The notes beneath the pieces were generated by a model, which saw only the letters and a program-made list of their open reading frames with translations, ran no database searches and was not told where the DNA came from. Positions 25,316 to 33,860 of a DNA stretch of 40,452 nucleotides are shown in pieces (the first letter of the stretch is position 1; each line of letters opens with the position of its first letter). The stretch is from Spirochaetaceae bacterium (GTDB taxonomy: Bacteria; Spirochaetota; Spirochaetia; DSM-27196; SLAA01). The stretch covers positions 1-40,452 of the forward strand of contig PWQX01000055.1 in assembly GCA_003556605.1 (NCBI GenBank), read 5' to 3'. A program made the translations under genes and the position numbers.

Positions 25316-26653
25316 ATGTACAAGCTTGACCAGTTCATGAACGACCTACAACAACGGCACCCGGCTCAGCCGGAGTTCATTCAGGCGGTGCACGAGGTAG
25401 CTGAATCGATCATTGACGTTGTCAACCGCAATCCGCGCTATCTGTACGCGCGAATTCTCGACCGCATCACTGAGCCCGACCGCGTGTTCATCTTCAAGGT
25501 GGAGTGGGAGAACGACGATGGGCAGGTGGAGGTGAACCGCGCCTACCGCGTGCAGTTCAACAACGCGCTCGGCCCGTACAAGGGAGGTATTCGCTTCCAC
25601 CCGAGCGTGACGCTCGGGGGTCTGAAGTTCCTGGCGTTTGAGCAGACCTTCAAGAACAGCCTTACCCAGCTGCCGATGGGCGGAGGCAAGGGCGGCGCCG
25701 ATTTCAACCCCAAGGGTAAGAGCGAGAACGAGATTCAGCGTTTCTGCCGCTCGTTCATGACCGAGCTGCAGAAGTACATTGGACCGCACACCGACGTGCC
25801 GGCCGGCGATATCGGCGTGGGTGCGCGTGAGATCGGTTTTATGTACGGGCAGTACAAGCGCCTGCATGACGAGAACACCGGTGTGCTGACGGGAAAGGGA
25901 CGTAACTGGGGTGGGTCGCTGGCGCGCCCGGAGGCTACCGGCTACGGCGCGGTGTACTTCGCCGACGAGATGCTGAAAGCCGCCGGTGACGGGCTCGAGG
26001 GTAAGACCGTGGGCCTGTCAGGCTTTGGCAACGTCTGCTGGGGTGCGGCGATGAAGGCCACGCAGCTCGGTGCAAAGGTGGTAACCATCTCGGGTCCGGA
26101 CGGATACGTCTACGACAAAGAGGGGGTCAACACCGAGGAGAAGTTCCGCTACATGCTGGAGCTACGTGCCTCGAACAACGATGTAGTTGAGCCATATGCG
26201 GAGAAGTTCGGGGCGGAGTTTTTCGCCGGTAAGCGGCCTTGGGAGGTTCCCGTCGATATTGCGATTCCGTCGGCTATTCAAAACGAGCTCGATGAGAACG
26301 ATGCCGTGCGGCTCATAAAAAACGAAACGCGTTACGTAATAGAGGCCTCAAACATGGGATGCACGCCGGAGGCCATAAGCGCGCTCCGTGAAGCCGGGGT
26401 GCTCTTTGCGCCGGGCAAAGCCGCTAACGCCGGTGGTGTGGCGGTCTCGGGGCTCGAGATGACGCAGAACGCGATGATGCTGTCGTGGACCTTCGAAGAA
26501 GTAGAGACGCGGTTGCACGATATCATGCGGCGGATCCACGCGAGCTGCCTCAACGACGGCAGACAGACCGACGGGTTCGTAAACTACGTCCGCGGCGCAA
26601 ACATCGCCGGCTTCAAGAAGGTCGCCGATGCGATGATAGAGCAAGGGTACTAA
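25316..26653 (+). CDS. gdhA: Glutamate dehydrogenase, probably NADP-specific
   Basis: A 445-residue hexameric-type enzyme that interconverts glutamate with 2-oxoglutarate and ammonia. Signatures are PYKGGIRFHPSVTLGGLKFLAFEQTFKNSL with the catalytic Lys near 110, LPMGGGKGGADFNPKG near 120, the Asp/His region TDVPAGDIGVGAREIG near 162, and a GFGNVCWGAA nucleotide-binding loop near 238. Length and sequence match the small bacterial NADP type, but cofactor is inferred. AAGGAG at 25301-25306 precedes the ATG. The leader carries two palindromes shared with iclR. That suggests GDH is controlled with ectoine degradation, where it would recycle the glutamate produced by the transaminase. Confidence 0.95.
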   Translation: MYKLDQFMNDLQQRHPAQPEFIQAVHEVAESIIDVVNRNPRYLYARILDRITEPDRVFIFKVEWENDDGQVEVNRAYRVQFNNALGPYKGGIRFHPSVTLGGLKFLAFEQTFKNSLTQLPMGGGKGGADFNPKGKSENEIQRFCRSFMTELQKYIGPHTDVPAGDIGVGAREIGFMYGQYKRLHDENTGVLTGKGRNWGGSLARPEATGYGAVYFADEMLKAAGDGLEGKTVGLSGFGNVCWGAAMKATQLGAKVVTISGPDGYVYDKEGVNTEEKFRYMLELRASNNDVVEPYAEKFGAEFFAGKRPWEVPVDIAIPSAIQNELDENDAVRLIKNETRYVIEASNMGCTPEAISALREAGVLFAPGKAANAGGVAVSGLEMTQNAMMLSWTFEEVETRLHDIMRRIHASCLNDGRQTDGFVNYVRGANIAGFKKVADAMIEQGY

Positions 26654-26663
26654 GCGGCGCGGC

Positions 26664-27974
26664 TCAGCACACCTCGTGGATCGCGGCGAAGATCTCGGAA
26701 TAGAGCTCCTCGATGTGCTGCAGGTCGACACCGGCGAATGCCACGCGCAGGTAGCGGTCCTCGATCGAGATCGTGCCGATGCCGCGCTCGTGCAGGATCT
26801 TGCGGCGGAGGTTCTCGGCGCCGCCGGATTCAAGCTCGAATGTCATGAAGTAGCCGGAGTTAAACGGCAGTACGCGCACGCCCCTCGGCAGCGCGTGCTG
26901 CTCCAGCACTCGGCGTACCGCCCGGTAGCGCTCGCGCAGCAACTCAAAGGCGGCCTGCTTTTCATCCGGGTACGTCGGTGTCTCGAGCGCCTTCAGCAGC
27001 AGGCTCTGCGCCGGGCGGCTTGAGTTGGAAACCGCAGCGCGCACAGCGCCCCCGAGCTTCTTCTCCAGCGCTTGGTATTTGCCGGCATCCGCCCCGGCGC
27101 AGCCGAAAGTTACGAAGCCCAGCCGAAAACCCCACACAAAATCCTCTTTGGTAGCGCCGTCCACCTTTATCGCGAGCAGGTTTGGGTGCGCGTCGGCAAG
27201 CTCGGCGAACAGCGACTGCCGATAGGTGTCCTGCTCGTAAAACAGCCCGAAGTACGCGTCGTCGCAGATCACTAACAGCCGCACGCCCTCGGAAGCGATT
27301 GCGGTCAGACGGCGGCAGATTTCCGCGGCCTCGCTGACCGTGGGTGAATACCCGGTGGGGTTGTTCGGGAAGTTCAACACAATCGCAGCCTTGGAGTTAC
27401 CTTCCGGGGTACGGCCGTCCGCCGCCGACTCGCGTACCGCCTGCTCCATCGCGTCGAGGTTGAAGGCGTCGCTATAGTAAAACGAAAAGCGCTTGACGGT
27501 TGACTGTTTGCGTCCCTCAAAGATGAGGCGGTAGTTTCCCCAGAACATATCCGGAATGACCACCTCATCGCCGGTGTCGAAAAACAAGTCCGCGAGGATG
27601 GAAATGCCGGCCGTCAACCCCGGGACGACCAGCGGCTGGCTTATGGCTTTGCCGGCGAGTGTCGGGGTTTTTCGTAGCATCTCATCGCGCCAGCGCTCGC
27701 GCAAGCGTGGATCGCCCGGCGTTGGAGCGTATGAAAACAGCTCGCCGGGGCTGAGCCCGGAAAAATGCGAAGCAATCTCCTCAAGGTGTAGCGGTTGGCC
27801 GTCCTTTACCGCCAGGCCGACGGTGGCGTCGAATCGATGCGCATGCTGTTTTGCTTCCGCGGCCTGTGTGATGATCCCTTTCGGGAAATAGAAGCGGCGC
27901 CCGTACGGCGACAGCAATTCAAACATCGCGCTGCCTGCTAAGGTCTCGTTCAGTTCTTTTGCCAACGGATTCAT
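26664..27974 (-). CDS. Class I/II PLP aminotransferase
   Basis: A 436-residue fold-type I aminotransferase. The PLP lysine is in GATKEDFVWGFRLGF near residue 275, with the expected Gly and Arg six and eight residues later. Other markers are NFPNNPTGYSPT near 192, CDDAYFGLFY near 235, and a substrate-binding Arg segment near the end (RYLRVAFAG). It resembles aspartate/tyrosine-type enzymes, but the specific amino acid is unknown. The ATG at 27974 is chosen because GGAGGG precedes it. It starts one base after the stop of the upstream ectoine hydrolase on the same strand, so the two are translationally coupled. A role in moving amino groups during ectoine use is likely. Confidence 0.85.
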   Translation of the reverse strand: MNPLAKELNETLAGSAMFELLSPYGRRFYFPKGIITQAAEAKQHAHRFDATVGLAVKDGQPLHLEEIASHFSGLSPGELFSYAPTPGDPRLRERWRDEMLRKTPTLAGKAISQPLVVPGLTAGISILADLFFDTGDEVVIPDMFWGNYRLIFEGRKQSTVKRFSFYYSDAFNLDAMEQAVRESAADGRTPEGNSKAAIVLNFPNNPTGYSPTVSEAAEICRRLTAIASEGVRLLVICDDAYFGLFYEQDTYRQSLFAELADAHPNLLAIKVDGATKEDFVWGFRLGFVTFGCAGADAGKYQALEKKLGGAVRAAVSNSSRPAQSLLLKALETPTYPDEKQAAFELLRERYRAVRRVLEQHALPRGVRVLPFNSGYFMTFELESGGAENLRRKILHERGIGTISIEDRYLRVAFAGVDLQHIEELYSEIFAAIHEVC

Positions 27975-27975
27975 A

Positions 27976-29166
27976 CTACCCTCCTTCTTGGGTAAATAGT
28001 TGCTCGGGAAACTCGACAAACTTTTCACAGCCGGACTCGGTCACCAGCACGGGCTCACTGCACTCGAAACCGTATCGCTCGAGCCAGATGCCCGGCATGA
28101 AGTGCAGCGTCATGCCCGGCTCCAGCACGGTGGTGTCGCGGGGGCGTAAGCTGATGGTGCGCTCGCCCCAGTCGGGGACGTAACTCAAGCCAAACGAGTA
28201 TCCAACGCGAGAGGGCTTGTGCACGCCGGTTCCGCGAAGACTCTCACGCCAGGTGGCTTCCACCGCTTCGGCGGTGACGCCGGGTCGGATGAACTCCAGT
28301 GTGCGCCGCAGCCCGTTTACTACCGTATCGGCGGTCTTTCGAAGGTCCGCCGGCGGCTCACCAAGGTAAACGGTGCGTGACAACGGAACGTGATAGCGAC
28401 GGCGTACGCCGCAGAGCTCCAGCAGTACAACGTCGTTGGGTTGATAGCGGCGCTCGGGGTCAAAGGTCAGATGGGCGGAGGAGGTACGCTCGGCGCTCGG
28501 CATTATCGGAAATATCGCCGGCGATTCGCCACCAAACTCCCCGGTTCCGCTGATCTGCGCCGCCGCCACCGCGGCGCAGGCATCCTTCTCGGCGACACCG
28601 ATAGCGACCGTGTCGATCGCGGTCTGCATCACGCGTTCGCAGATGCGTGCCGCCTGGCGCATGCAGGCAATTTCAATCGGGCTCTTGACTGTTTTGACCC
28701 AGTTCACCAGCCCGGTGGCGTCGAGGATGCGCGTGTTCGGCAACTCGCGTTGCAGCTCTTGCAGCATACGCGCAGAGAAATAAAGGTTGTCCATCTCCAC
28801 ACCGAGCGGCCGCTCGGAAACGCCAAGCTCCGCGAGCAAAGCGGCGACGAAGGTCATGGTGTGCTCTTGGGTAGAGTGCACGTAGGTATCGGGGTATCCG
28901 TATACGCACTCGTTCGGCATGAACACCGTCAGGCGCGCACCGTTGGCATCCTGCTCGCGCCCGAACCACACCGGGTTATCCTCGTCGCGAATTACGAGCA
29001 CGCCTTGGTGTACGTAGAACGACCAGCCGTCGTATCCGCTGAGGTAATTCATGTTGGCCGGATCCACGGTCAGCAGTACCTCGATCTCGGCCGCATCCAT
29101 GCGCGCTTTCACGCGCTGTAGCCGGCGGCGATACTCTTCATCTTCGAACACTGCGGTACTCTTCAT
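27976..29166 (-). CDS. doeA: Ectoine hydrolase, copy 1 (DoeA/EutD)
   Basis: A 396-residue M24-fold enzyme that opens the ring of ectoine to N-acetyl-diaminobutyrate. It strongly resembles the known DoeA/EutD proteins in SGYDGWSFYVHQGV near residue 45, EMDNLYFSARMLQELQRELPN near 120, VNWVKTVKSPIEI near 150, RRYHVPLSRTVYLG near 255, GYSFGLSYVPDWGERTISLRP near 320, and PGMTLHFMPGIWLE near 350. Creatinase-fold enzymes of this type lack the peptidase metal-binding set. It is read leftwards from its own promoter, divergent from the GNAT-kinase gene, and coupled to the aminotransferase. A second copy lies at the window end. Confidence 0.92.
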   Translation of the reverse strand: MKSTAVFEDEEYRRRLQRVKARMDAAEIEVLLTVDPANMNYLSGYDGWSFYVHQGVLVIRDEDNPVWFGREQDANGARLTVFMPNECVYGYPDTYVHSTQEHTMTFVAALLAELGVSERPLGVEMDNLYFSARMLQELQRELPNTRILDATGLVNWVKTVKSPIEIACMRQAARICERVMQTAIDTVAIGVAEKDACAAVAAAQISGTGEFGGESPAIFPIMPSAERTSSAHLTFDPERRYQPNDVVLLELCGVRRRYHVPLSRTVYLGEPPADLRKTADTVVNGLRRTLEFIRPGVTAEAVEATWRESLRGTGVHKPSRVGYSFGLSYVPDWGERTISLRPRDTTVLEPGMTLHFMPGIWLERYGFECSEPVLVTESGCEKFVEFPEQLFTQEGG

Positions 29167-29187
29167 CCTCGTGCTCCAGCCTGCTAT

Positions 29188-29203
29188 TGTCCATTGTTAG
29201 ACC
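29188..29203 (-). promoter_or_regulatory. Possible divergent operator at doeA copy 1
   Basis: On the minus strand GGTCTAACAATGGACA is an imperfect GTC...GAC repeat starting at about +1 of the predicted promoter, the same place as the first gdhA/iclR site. It matches GTTCAAATAATAGAAC at 10 of 16 positions, which is suggestive only. Confidence 0.3.
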
Positions 29204-29207
29204 AAAA

Positions 29208-29237
29208 AGTATAAGGGGGCATCCTCGTGTTTGGCAA
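29208..29237 (-). promoter_or_regulatory. Promoter of doeA copy 1 and aminotransferase
   Basis: On the minus strand TTGCCA (29232-29237) and TATACT (29208-29213) are separated by 18 bases. Transcription would start near 29201, about 35 bases from the ATG. Confidence 0.65.
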
Positions 29238-29244
29238 TTACTAG

Positions 29245-29250
29245 TACAAT
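29245..29250 (+). promoter_or_regulatory. -10 element of the GNAT-kinase gene
   Basis: TACAAT (5 of 6 consensus) ends six bases before the ATG, predicting a start at or next to the codon. No good -35 is visible. The ATG lacks a ribosome site, which fits a leaderless mRNA. Confidence 0.4.
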
Positions 29251-29256
29251 ATCGGA

Positions 29257-31233
29257 ATGAGTGAACGTAGTACTACAATCACGGCGATTCAGCCACTGAG
29301 TCCGGACCTCGAACAGCGAGTTGAGCGCAACCCGCTGTTGCATATTGATACCTTCGTGATTCCTTCCCCGTACGTGAAGGACAGCGCGATCGAAAAGGAT
29401 TACGAGCACAGCTACGCATGGATCGAGGAAGGTGAGATCTTGGGCTTCGTGCTGGTGTACTCTGATAAGGCCAAACAGAACTTCCACATCTACAAGCTGG
29501 TTACCAGCCCTTTCGGCCGCGGCCGCGGCATCGGCACGCTGATCATCGAGCATCTGGCGCACAGCATTCCCGCCAAGGCGCGGTTGTACCTGTACGTCTG
29601 GGAAAAGCAGACCGACACCCTTGAGTTCTTCCAGCGCAAAGGCTTTAGTGTCGGCAAGACTACGGTGTACCGGAACGTGGTCTACTATCATCTGTTCGCG
29701 CGCCGCGACGAGATCAGGAGCGGCTCCGGCTTACAAGTACCCACGGGCGCGCTGTTCGGTGAAGAGATCGGCCGTACGCGCCACGATGCGAAAAAGACGA
29801 TTCGGTTGTTAGCGCACATGGTTGACATGCTGTCGATCGACAACTGCGGCAAGATCATCGAGGATATCAACCGCGAAACCACGACACTGGTTAACGTCCT
29901 GAACGCGTTTCGAGATACCGTCAGCAGCGTCCACGCAGTGAACGTCAAAGACCTGATCCTGGAGCGTATCATCCCCTACATTGAAGCCTCCTCTATTCCG
30001 AGCACGGTCAAGCTGACCCTTGATACCGACTCAACCAATGTGCTCGGCTATTATGTGAACTTCGGCCGCGCGCTGGTGAACATCGTCGCGAATGCGCTCG
30101 AGGCGATTGCTGAGGCCGAGCGCAAAGGCGTGATCGAGATCGAGCTTCGCGAAGAAGGACCGCAGGTAGTGCTGCGGATTGGCGACAACGGTATCGGGAT
30201 GGAACCCGCGCTGCTCGAGCCGGATGCCGAAGGCTACCCGGCGTTCGTTGGCGCCACCACTAAGACGCGCCGAAAGGGTGAAGGGCTCGGGACGGTGCAG
30301 ATCTACGCTACCTTCGGCGTAGAGAACATCACCGTGGAAAGCGCTGCAGGCGTCGGAAGCACCTGGACGATTCGGCTGCAGAAGGCCGGGGAAGGGGTTG
30401 ATCGCTGGTTCCTCCAGCTTGAGCAGCGCTTTCATGAGCTCAAGACGATTGCGGGCAGCGCGCGGCTCACCGCAGACTCAAGCCGCACCGCGGTAATCGC
30501 CCATATCTGGCAGCTTCGCAAGCTGCAGCTCTACTTGTTCGACGTAATCCTGCACTTCGGCAAGTACCATAATGTGCGGACGATCTTTCGGTCGGTTCTC
30601 GCGTTCTTGATGAGAAGGCTCGAACCGGCTGCGCTGCAGGCCCACGTCGAGGGGCTGCGCTCGGATTACCCGCAGCTCAAGAACAGGCTGCTGGAGACGG
30701 CGGCTGAAATCAAATTGCGCTTTGAACAGCTGCGCAGCGCGGTGGATCTGTCGCAGTACCGCGGTGCGCTGTTCAAGAGTTACGGTCAGGCGCTTGAGAA
30801 CGTCATCATCTTCACCCTCGATCCCGACAGCGGGCGATTCTTTGCGACCGATCGCAAGCTCGCCGAGCACCTTGATTTTGTCACGTATTTGAGAAGAGAT
30901 CGTGACCGGCTGCTGCGCGGTGAGTTCATCGGCGATGTAAACGAACGCTCGCAGCCGATACTGCTAGGTATCTGGAGTGTTGAATCCGACGAAGACCTGT
31001 GGAAGAAGCTCAAGTTGCTGCGGCAAGGCGCTCGAAAGCTCATCGAGATCGGGGTGTACGGAGATAAGAGCCTCGCGTTCTACCAGACCACCCATGTGCG
31101 GCACACGCGCGACATCAACAGCGATATCTCGATGACGTTCGCGCAGTTCGCTGCGGTCGAAGACGATGAGCTGTGGCAGTACACCACCGATGCGTCGGAC
31201 GAGCTGCAGGGCTTTGTCGCCGCAGTGGATTAG
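29257..31233 (+). CDS. GNAT acetyltransferase-histidine kinase fusion
   Basis: A 658-residue cytosolic protein. Residues about 40-150 form a GNAT domain (GFVLVYSD, acetyl-CoA loop GRGRGIGTLIIEHL, then FFQRKGFSVGKTTVY). A helical region follows with a candidate phospho-acceptor box, RHDAKKTIRLLAHMV, near 170. Residues 250-375 are a GHKL ATPase domain: N box NIVANALEAIAEA, DNGIGM, and KGEGLGTVQIYATFG. The last 280 residues are helical and unrecognised. There are no membrane segments or obvious partner response regulator next door. It may sense or modify a metabolite. It is divergent from doeA copy 1 and lies upstream of aspartate kinase. It may be leaderless. Confidence 0.78.
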   Translation: MSERSTTITAIQPLSPDLEQRVERNPLLHIDTFVIPSPYVKDSAIEKDYEHSYAWIEEGEILGFVLVYSDKAKQNFHIYKLVTSPFGRGRGIGTLIIEHLAHSIPAKARLYLYVWEKQTDTLEFFQRKGFSVGKTTVYRNVVYYHLFARRDEIRSGSGLQVPTGALFGEEIGRTRHDAKKTIRLLAHMVDMLSIDNCGKIIEDINRETTTLVNVLNAFRDTVSSVHAVNVKDLILERIIPYIEASSIPSTVKLTLDTDSTNVLGYYVNFGRALVNIVANALEAIAEAERKGVIEIELREEGPQVVLRIGDNGIGMEPALLEPDAEGYPAFVGATTKTRRKGEGLGTVQIYATFGVENITVESAAGVGSTWTIRLQKAGEGVDRWFLQLEQRFHELKTIAGSARLTADSSRTAVIAHIWQLRKLQLYLFDVILHFGKYHNVRTIFRSVLAFLMRRLEPAALQAHVEGLRSDYPQLKNRLLETAAEIKLRFEQLRSAVDLSQYRGALFKSYGQALENVIIFTLDPDSGRFFATDRKLAEHLDFVTYLRRDRDRLLRGEFIGDVNERSQPILLGIWSVESDEDLWKKLKLLRQGARKLIEIGVYGDKSLAFYQTTHVRHTRDINSDISMTFAQFAAVEDDELWQYTTDASDELQGFVAAVD

Positions 31234-31247
31234 GGACGCGGTATTTC

Positions 31248-31276
31248 TTGACCAATTGGAAATCTCGGTTTATCGT
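31248..31276 (+). promoter_or_regulatory. Promoter of the aspartate kinase unit
   Basis: TTGACC (31248-31253) and TATCGT (31271-31276) are 17 bases apart, giving a leader of about 205 bases. The leader has a CAGCCT/AGGCTG stem (31296-31301 with 31314-31319) and an AGCTC/GAGCT stem (31386-31390 with 31394-31398). It matches no riboswitch class I know. Confidence 0.55.
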
Positions 31277-31490
31277 GGCAAGCGCTCTCTGCTCGCAGCC
31301 TCTTAAGAGAAACAGGCTGGTCCGAAGCTTGTGGTGAGCGTGGCGTTAACCGCATGGTGTTGCGGGAGTTGGCCGGCGCACCCCCAGCTCGCGGAGCTTA
31401 CAGGCGGGCCAAGGCGCCAAAGCTCGCACCGGCGGCTATTTGCGTGAGTCGGGCACCACAGAATTCGGTCCAATCTTTAAGGAGAACCTT

Positions 31491-32801
31491 ATGAACACAG
31501 TCGTTGCCAAGTTCGGCGGAAGCTCGGTTGCCGATGCCGCCCAGATCCGCAAGGCCGCCGAGATCCTGCGCTCCGACTCACGGCGCAAGGTTGCGGTGTT
31601 CTCCGCGCCCGGTAAACGCAGCAAGACCGACGAGAAGATCACCGATATGCTGCTAGGCTGCCACGCCAAGGCTGCGGCCGGCGAGGATATCACTCCCGTT
31701 TTCGAGTTAGTTCGCACGCGCTATCTCGAGATCGCGCGCGAGCTGGGAGTTGCCGCGGACGTGGCGGCAGTTCTCGACGAGGTTGAACAGACGATTCGCA
31801 GCGGCGGCAGCAAGGATTACGTTGTGTCGCGCGGGGAGTACCTCGCTGCCCAGCTCATCGCCGTCTATCTCGAGGCCGAGTTCGTCGATGCTGCCGAGCT
31901 CGTGGCGTTCCGCGATGCTACTACGGTGGACACCGAGCGCACCTACCGGCAGGTCGCCGCTCGGGTCTCCGAGACGGGGCGGTTGCAGATTGTGCCGGGG
32001 TTCTACGGTGCTTACCGTGATGGACAGATTCAGCTGTTCTCGCGCGGCGGTTCGGATATCACCGGGGCGCTGGTCGCCCGGGGTATCGGCGCGGACCTGT
32101 ACGAGAACTGGACGGATGTTTCGGGCCTGTTGATGACCGACCCACGCATAGTCGACGATCCCGGGCCAATCAGCGAAATCAGTTACCGTGAGTTGCGTGA
32201 GCTTGCCTACCTCGGGGCAGCGGTGTTTCACGAAGAGGCCATTTACCCCTGTTCGGAAACCGGTATTCCCATCGTAATTCGCAACACCAATCAGCCCGAG
32301 CACCCGGGAACCAAGATCGTTACCGCCGTGAGTATCGACCGGGGTGATATTACCGGGATCGCCGGGCGCGAGCATTACCGACTCGCGCGGATCGAGAAGG
32401 TGCTATTGAACAAGGATCGCTCGTTTCTCGCGCGGCTCGATCGGATCCTAGAGCGCTACGGCGTGGGGGTGTTTCAGTCCGCCTCCGGCAGCGACTCTAT
32501 GGCGTTCGTGACCTCGGCCGCCGAGCTGGACGCGGTAGCCGATCATGTTGCCGGTGATATTCGCAGAGAGCTCGCCCCCGATTCGGTTGACCTCGGAACC
32601 CAAGTGGCTGTGGTAGGCATTGTCGGCGGCGCGATTGCCGAAAGCGTTGGGCTGGGCGCGCGGATTTTCGGTGCGCTTGGCGATGCGGGTATTAACGTGT
32701 TGTTTATGGTGCAGGGCTATTCACCGTACAGCGCACTCTTTGTCGTGCCGCAAGCGCAGTACGCTCGGGCGGTACAGGCCATCCACGGCATTGCCTGTTA
32801 G
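31491..32801 (+). CDS. lysC: Aspartate kinase
   Basis: A 436-residue kinase that phosphorylates aspartate at the start of the aspartate family pathway. KFGGSSVADA opens the protein, SRGEYLAAQLIA occurs near 120, and SRGGSDITGALVA near 185 forms the active site. The C-terminal 130 residues are two ACT domains (ASGSDSMAFV and GDAGINVLFMVQGYS), the usual feedback sites for lysine or threonine. The ATG at 31491 has AAGGAG nearby. The upstream frame to 31440 is not used. It stands at the head of a unit with an EutC-like gene, MarC and the ectoine genes, so it may be dedicated to ectoine metabolism. The promoter and long leader suggest its own control. Confidence 0.92.
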   Translation: MNTVVAKFGGSSVADAAQIRKAAEILRSDSRRKVAVFSAPGKRSKTDEKITDMLLGCHAKAAAGEDITPVFELVRTRYLEIARELGVAADVAAVLDEVEQTIRSGGSKDYVVSRGEYLAAQLIAVYLEAEFVDAAELVAFRDATTVDTERTYRQVAARVSETGRLQIVPGFYGAYRDGQIQLFSRGGSDITGALVARGIGADLYENWTDVSGLLMTDPRIVDDPGPISEISYRELRELAYLGAAVFHEEAIYPCSETGIPIVIRNTNQPEHPGTKIVTAVSIDRGDITGIAGREHYRLARIEKVLLNKDRSFLARLDRILERYGVGVFQSASGSDSMAFVTSAAELDAVADHVAGDIRRELAPDSVDLGTQVAVVGIVGGAIAESVGLGARIFGALGDAGINVLFMVQGYSPYSALFVVPQAQYARAVQAIHGIAC

Positions 32802-32867
32802 CAGTGCTGCGTGCCGGCGCTTATCTGCGCCCGCGGCCCGCGTCGGTTACACAAGGGAGGATTGCGC

Positions 32868-33854
32868 ATGCATATTTCAACCGAACGAGCATTGAAAGAC
32901 TGTGTAGTGCTCGACAGCGGCGTAGTGAAGCAGGTGGAAAACGCATTCGCCGAGCTCGAGCACGGCAACGCTACCGTACCGCCGATTTTGATGGTCCCGG
33001 TACCGGAGCAGCACGGCGAGGTTGATGTAAAGACGGCCTACATTCCGGGGCTTGATTTCTTTGCGATCAAGGTTGCCTCGGGGTTTTTCAACAACCAAGA
33101 ACTCGGTCTGCCGAGCGCGAGCGGTTTGGTGCTGCTGATGAGCACCAAGACCGGATTCCCCGTAGCGGTCTTACTGGACAACGGGTACCTCACGCAGGTG
33201 CGCACCGGAGCTGCCGGGGCGGTTGCCGCTCGCTACCTTGCACCAAGGACTACCGCGACCGTCGGCATTGTGGGGTCGGGCACCCAAGCACGGTTTCAGC
33301 TGCGCGCGCTGAGCCTGGTGCGCAATCTCGAACAGGTGCTCGTCTACAGCCCGATAGACGAGGCCGGCGTACCTGCCTATATCGAAGAGATGAAGTCCGA
33401 GCTTGGTGTGAGCGTTGCACGCGTGGATGATCCGCAAGAGCTGCTGCAGCGCAGTAGCGTGGTGGTCAGTACCACGCCTTCGCGCGAGCCGATCATCCGA
33501 GCCGAGTGGTTGCACCCCGGCTTGCATATCACCGCGATGGGATCGGACACCGAAGAAAAGCAGGAGCTGGAAGCGCAGTGCTTCGCCAGGGCGGACGTGT
33601 GCGTGAGTGATCTGAAAACGCAGGGGTTCCGGCTCGGTGAGTTGCGCGCGGCCAAGGCGGCGGGCGTGCTCAACGAAAACTCAGCGGTGGTGCAGCTCGG
33701 GGAGCTGGTGTTGGGAAAACACCCGGGCCGCAGCTCCGAAAAGCAGATCACCGTGTGTGATCTCACCGGTGTCGGCGTTCAAGACACCGCGATCGCGCTC
33801 GAGGCCTACCGCCGCGTACTCGAGCGTGGAACGATAACCGAGATCGCGGAATAA
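32868..33854 (+). CDS. eutC: Ornithine cyclodeaminase family protein, EutC-like
   Basis: A 328-residue NAD-binding protein of the ornithine cyclodeaminase/mu-crystallin family. FFAIKVASGFFNN carries the substrate-binding Lys near residue 60, followed by TGAAGAVAARYLAPR, and the nucleotide loop VGIVGSGTQARFQLRAL is near 130. EutC genes occur in ectoine utilisation clusters, where the exact reaction is debated. The context here (ectoine hydrolases, DoeD-like transaminase) makes the EutC assignment reasonable, but EutB, the usual partner, is not in this window. ATG 32868 has AGGGAGG upstream. The MarC gene begins six bases after its stop. Confidence 0.8.
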   Translation: MHISTERALKDCVVLDSGVVKQVENAFAELEHGNATVPPILMVPVPEQHGEVDVKTAYIPGLDFFAIKVASGFFNNQELGLPSASGLVLLMSTKTGFPVAVLLDNGYLTQVRTGAAGAVAARYLAPRTTATVGIVGSGTQARFQLRALSLVRNLEQVLVYSPIDEAGVPAYIEEMKSELGVSVARVDDPQELLQRSSVVVSTTPSREPIIRAEWLHPGLHITAMGSDTEEKQELEAQCFARADVCVSDLKTQGFRLGELRAAKAAGVLNENSAVVQLGELVLGKHPGRSSEKQITVCDLTGVGVQDTAIALEAYRRVLERGTITEIAE

Positions 33855-33860
33855 CCACAG

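Noticed and set aside
31284-31490. Lysine riboswitch or T-box before lysC
   Set aside because: I could not find the lysine-box core or the T-box NCCA-pairing bulge sequence.
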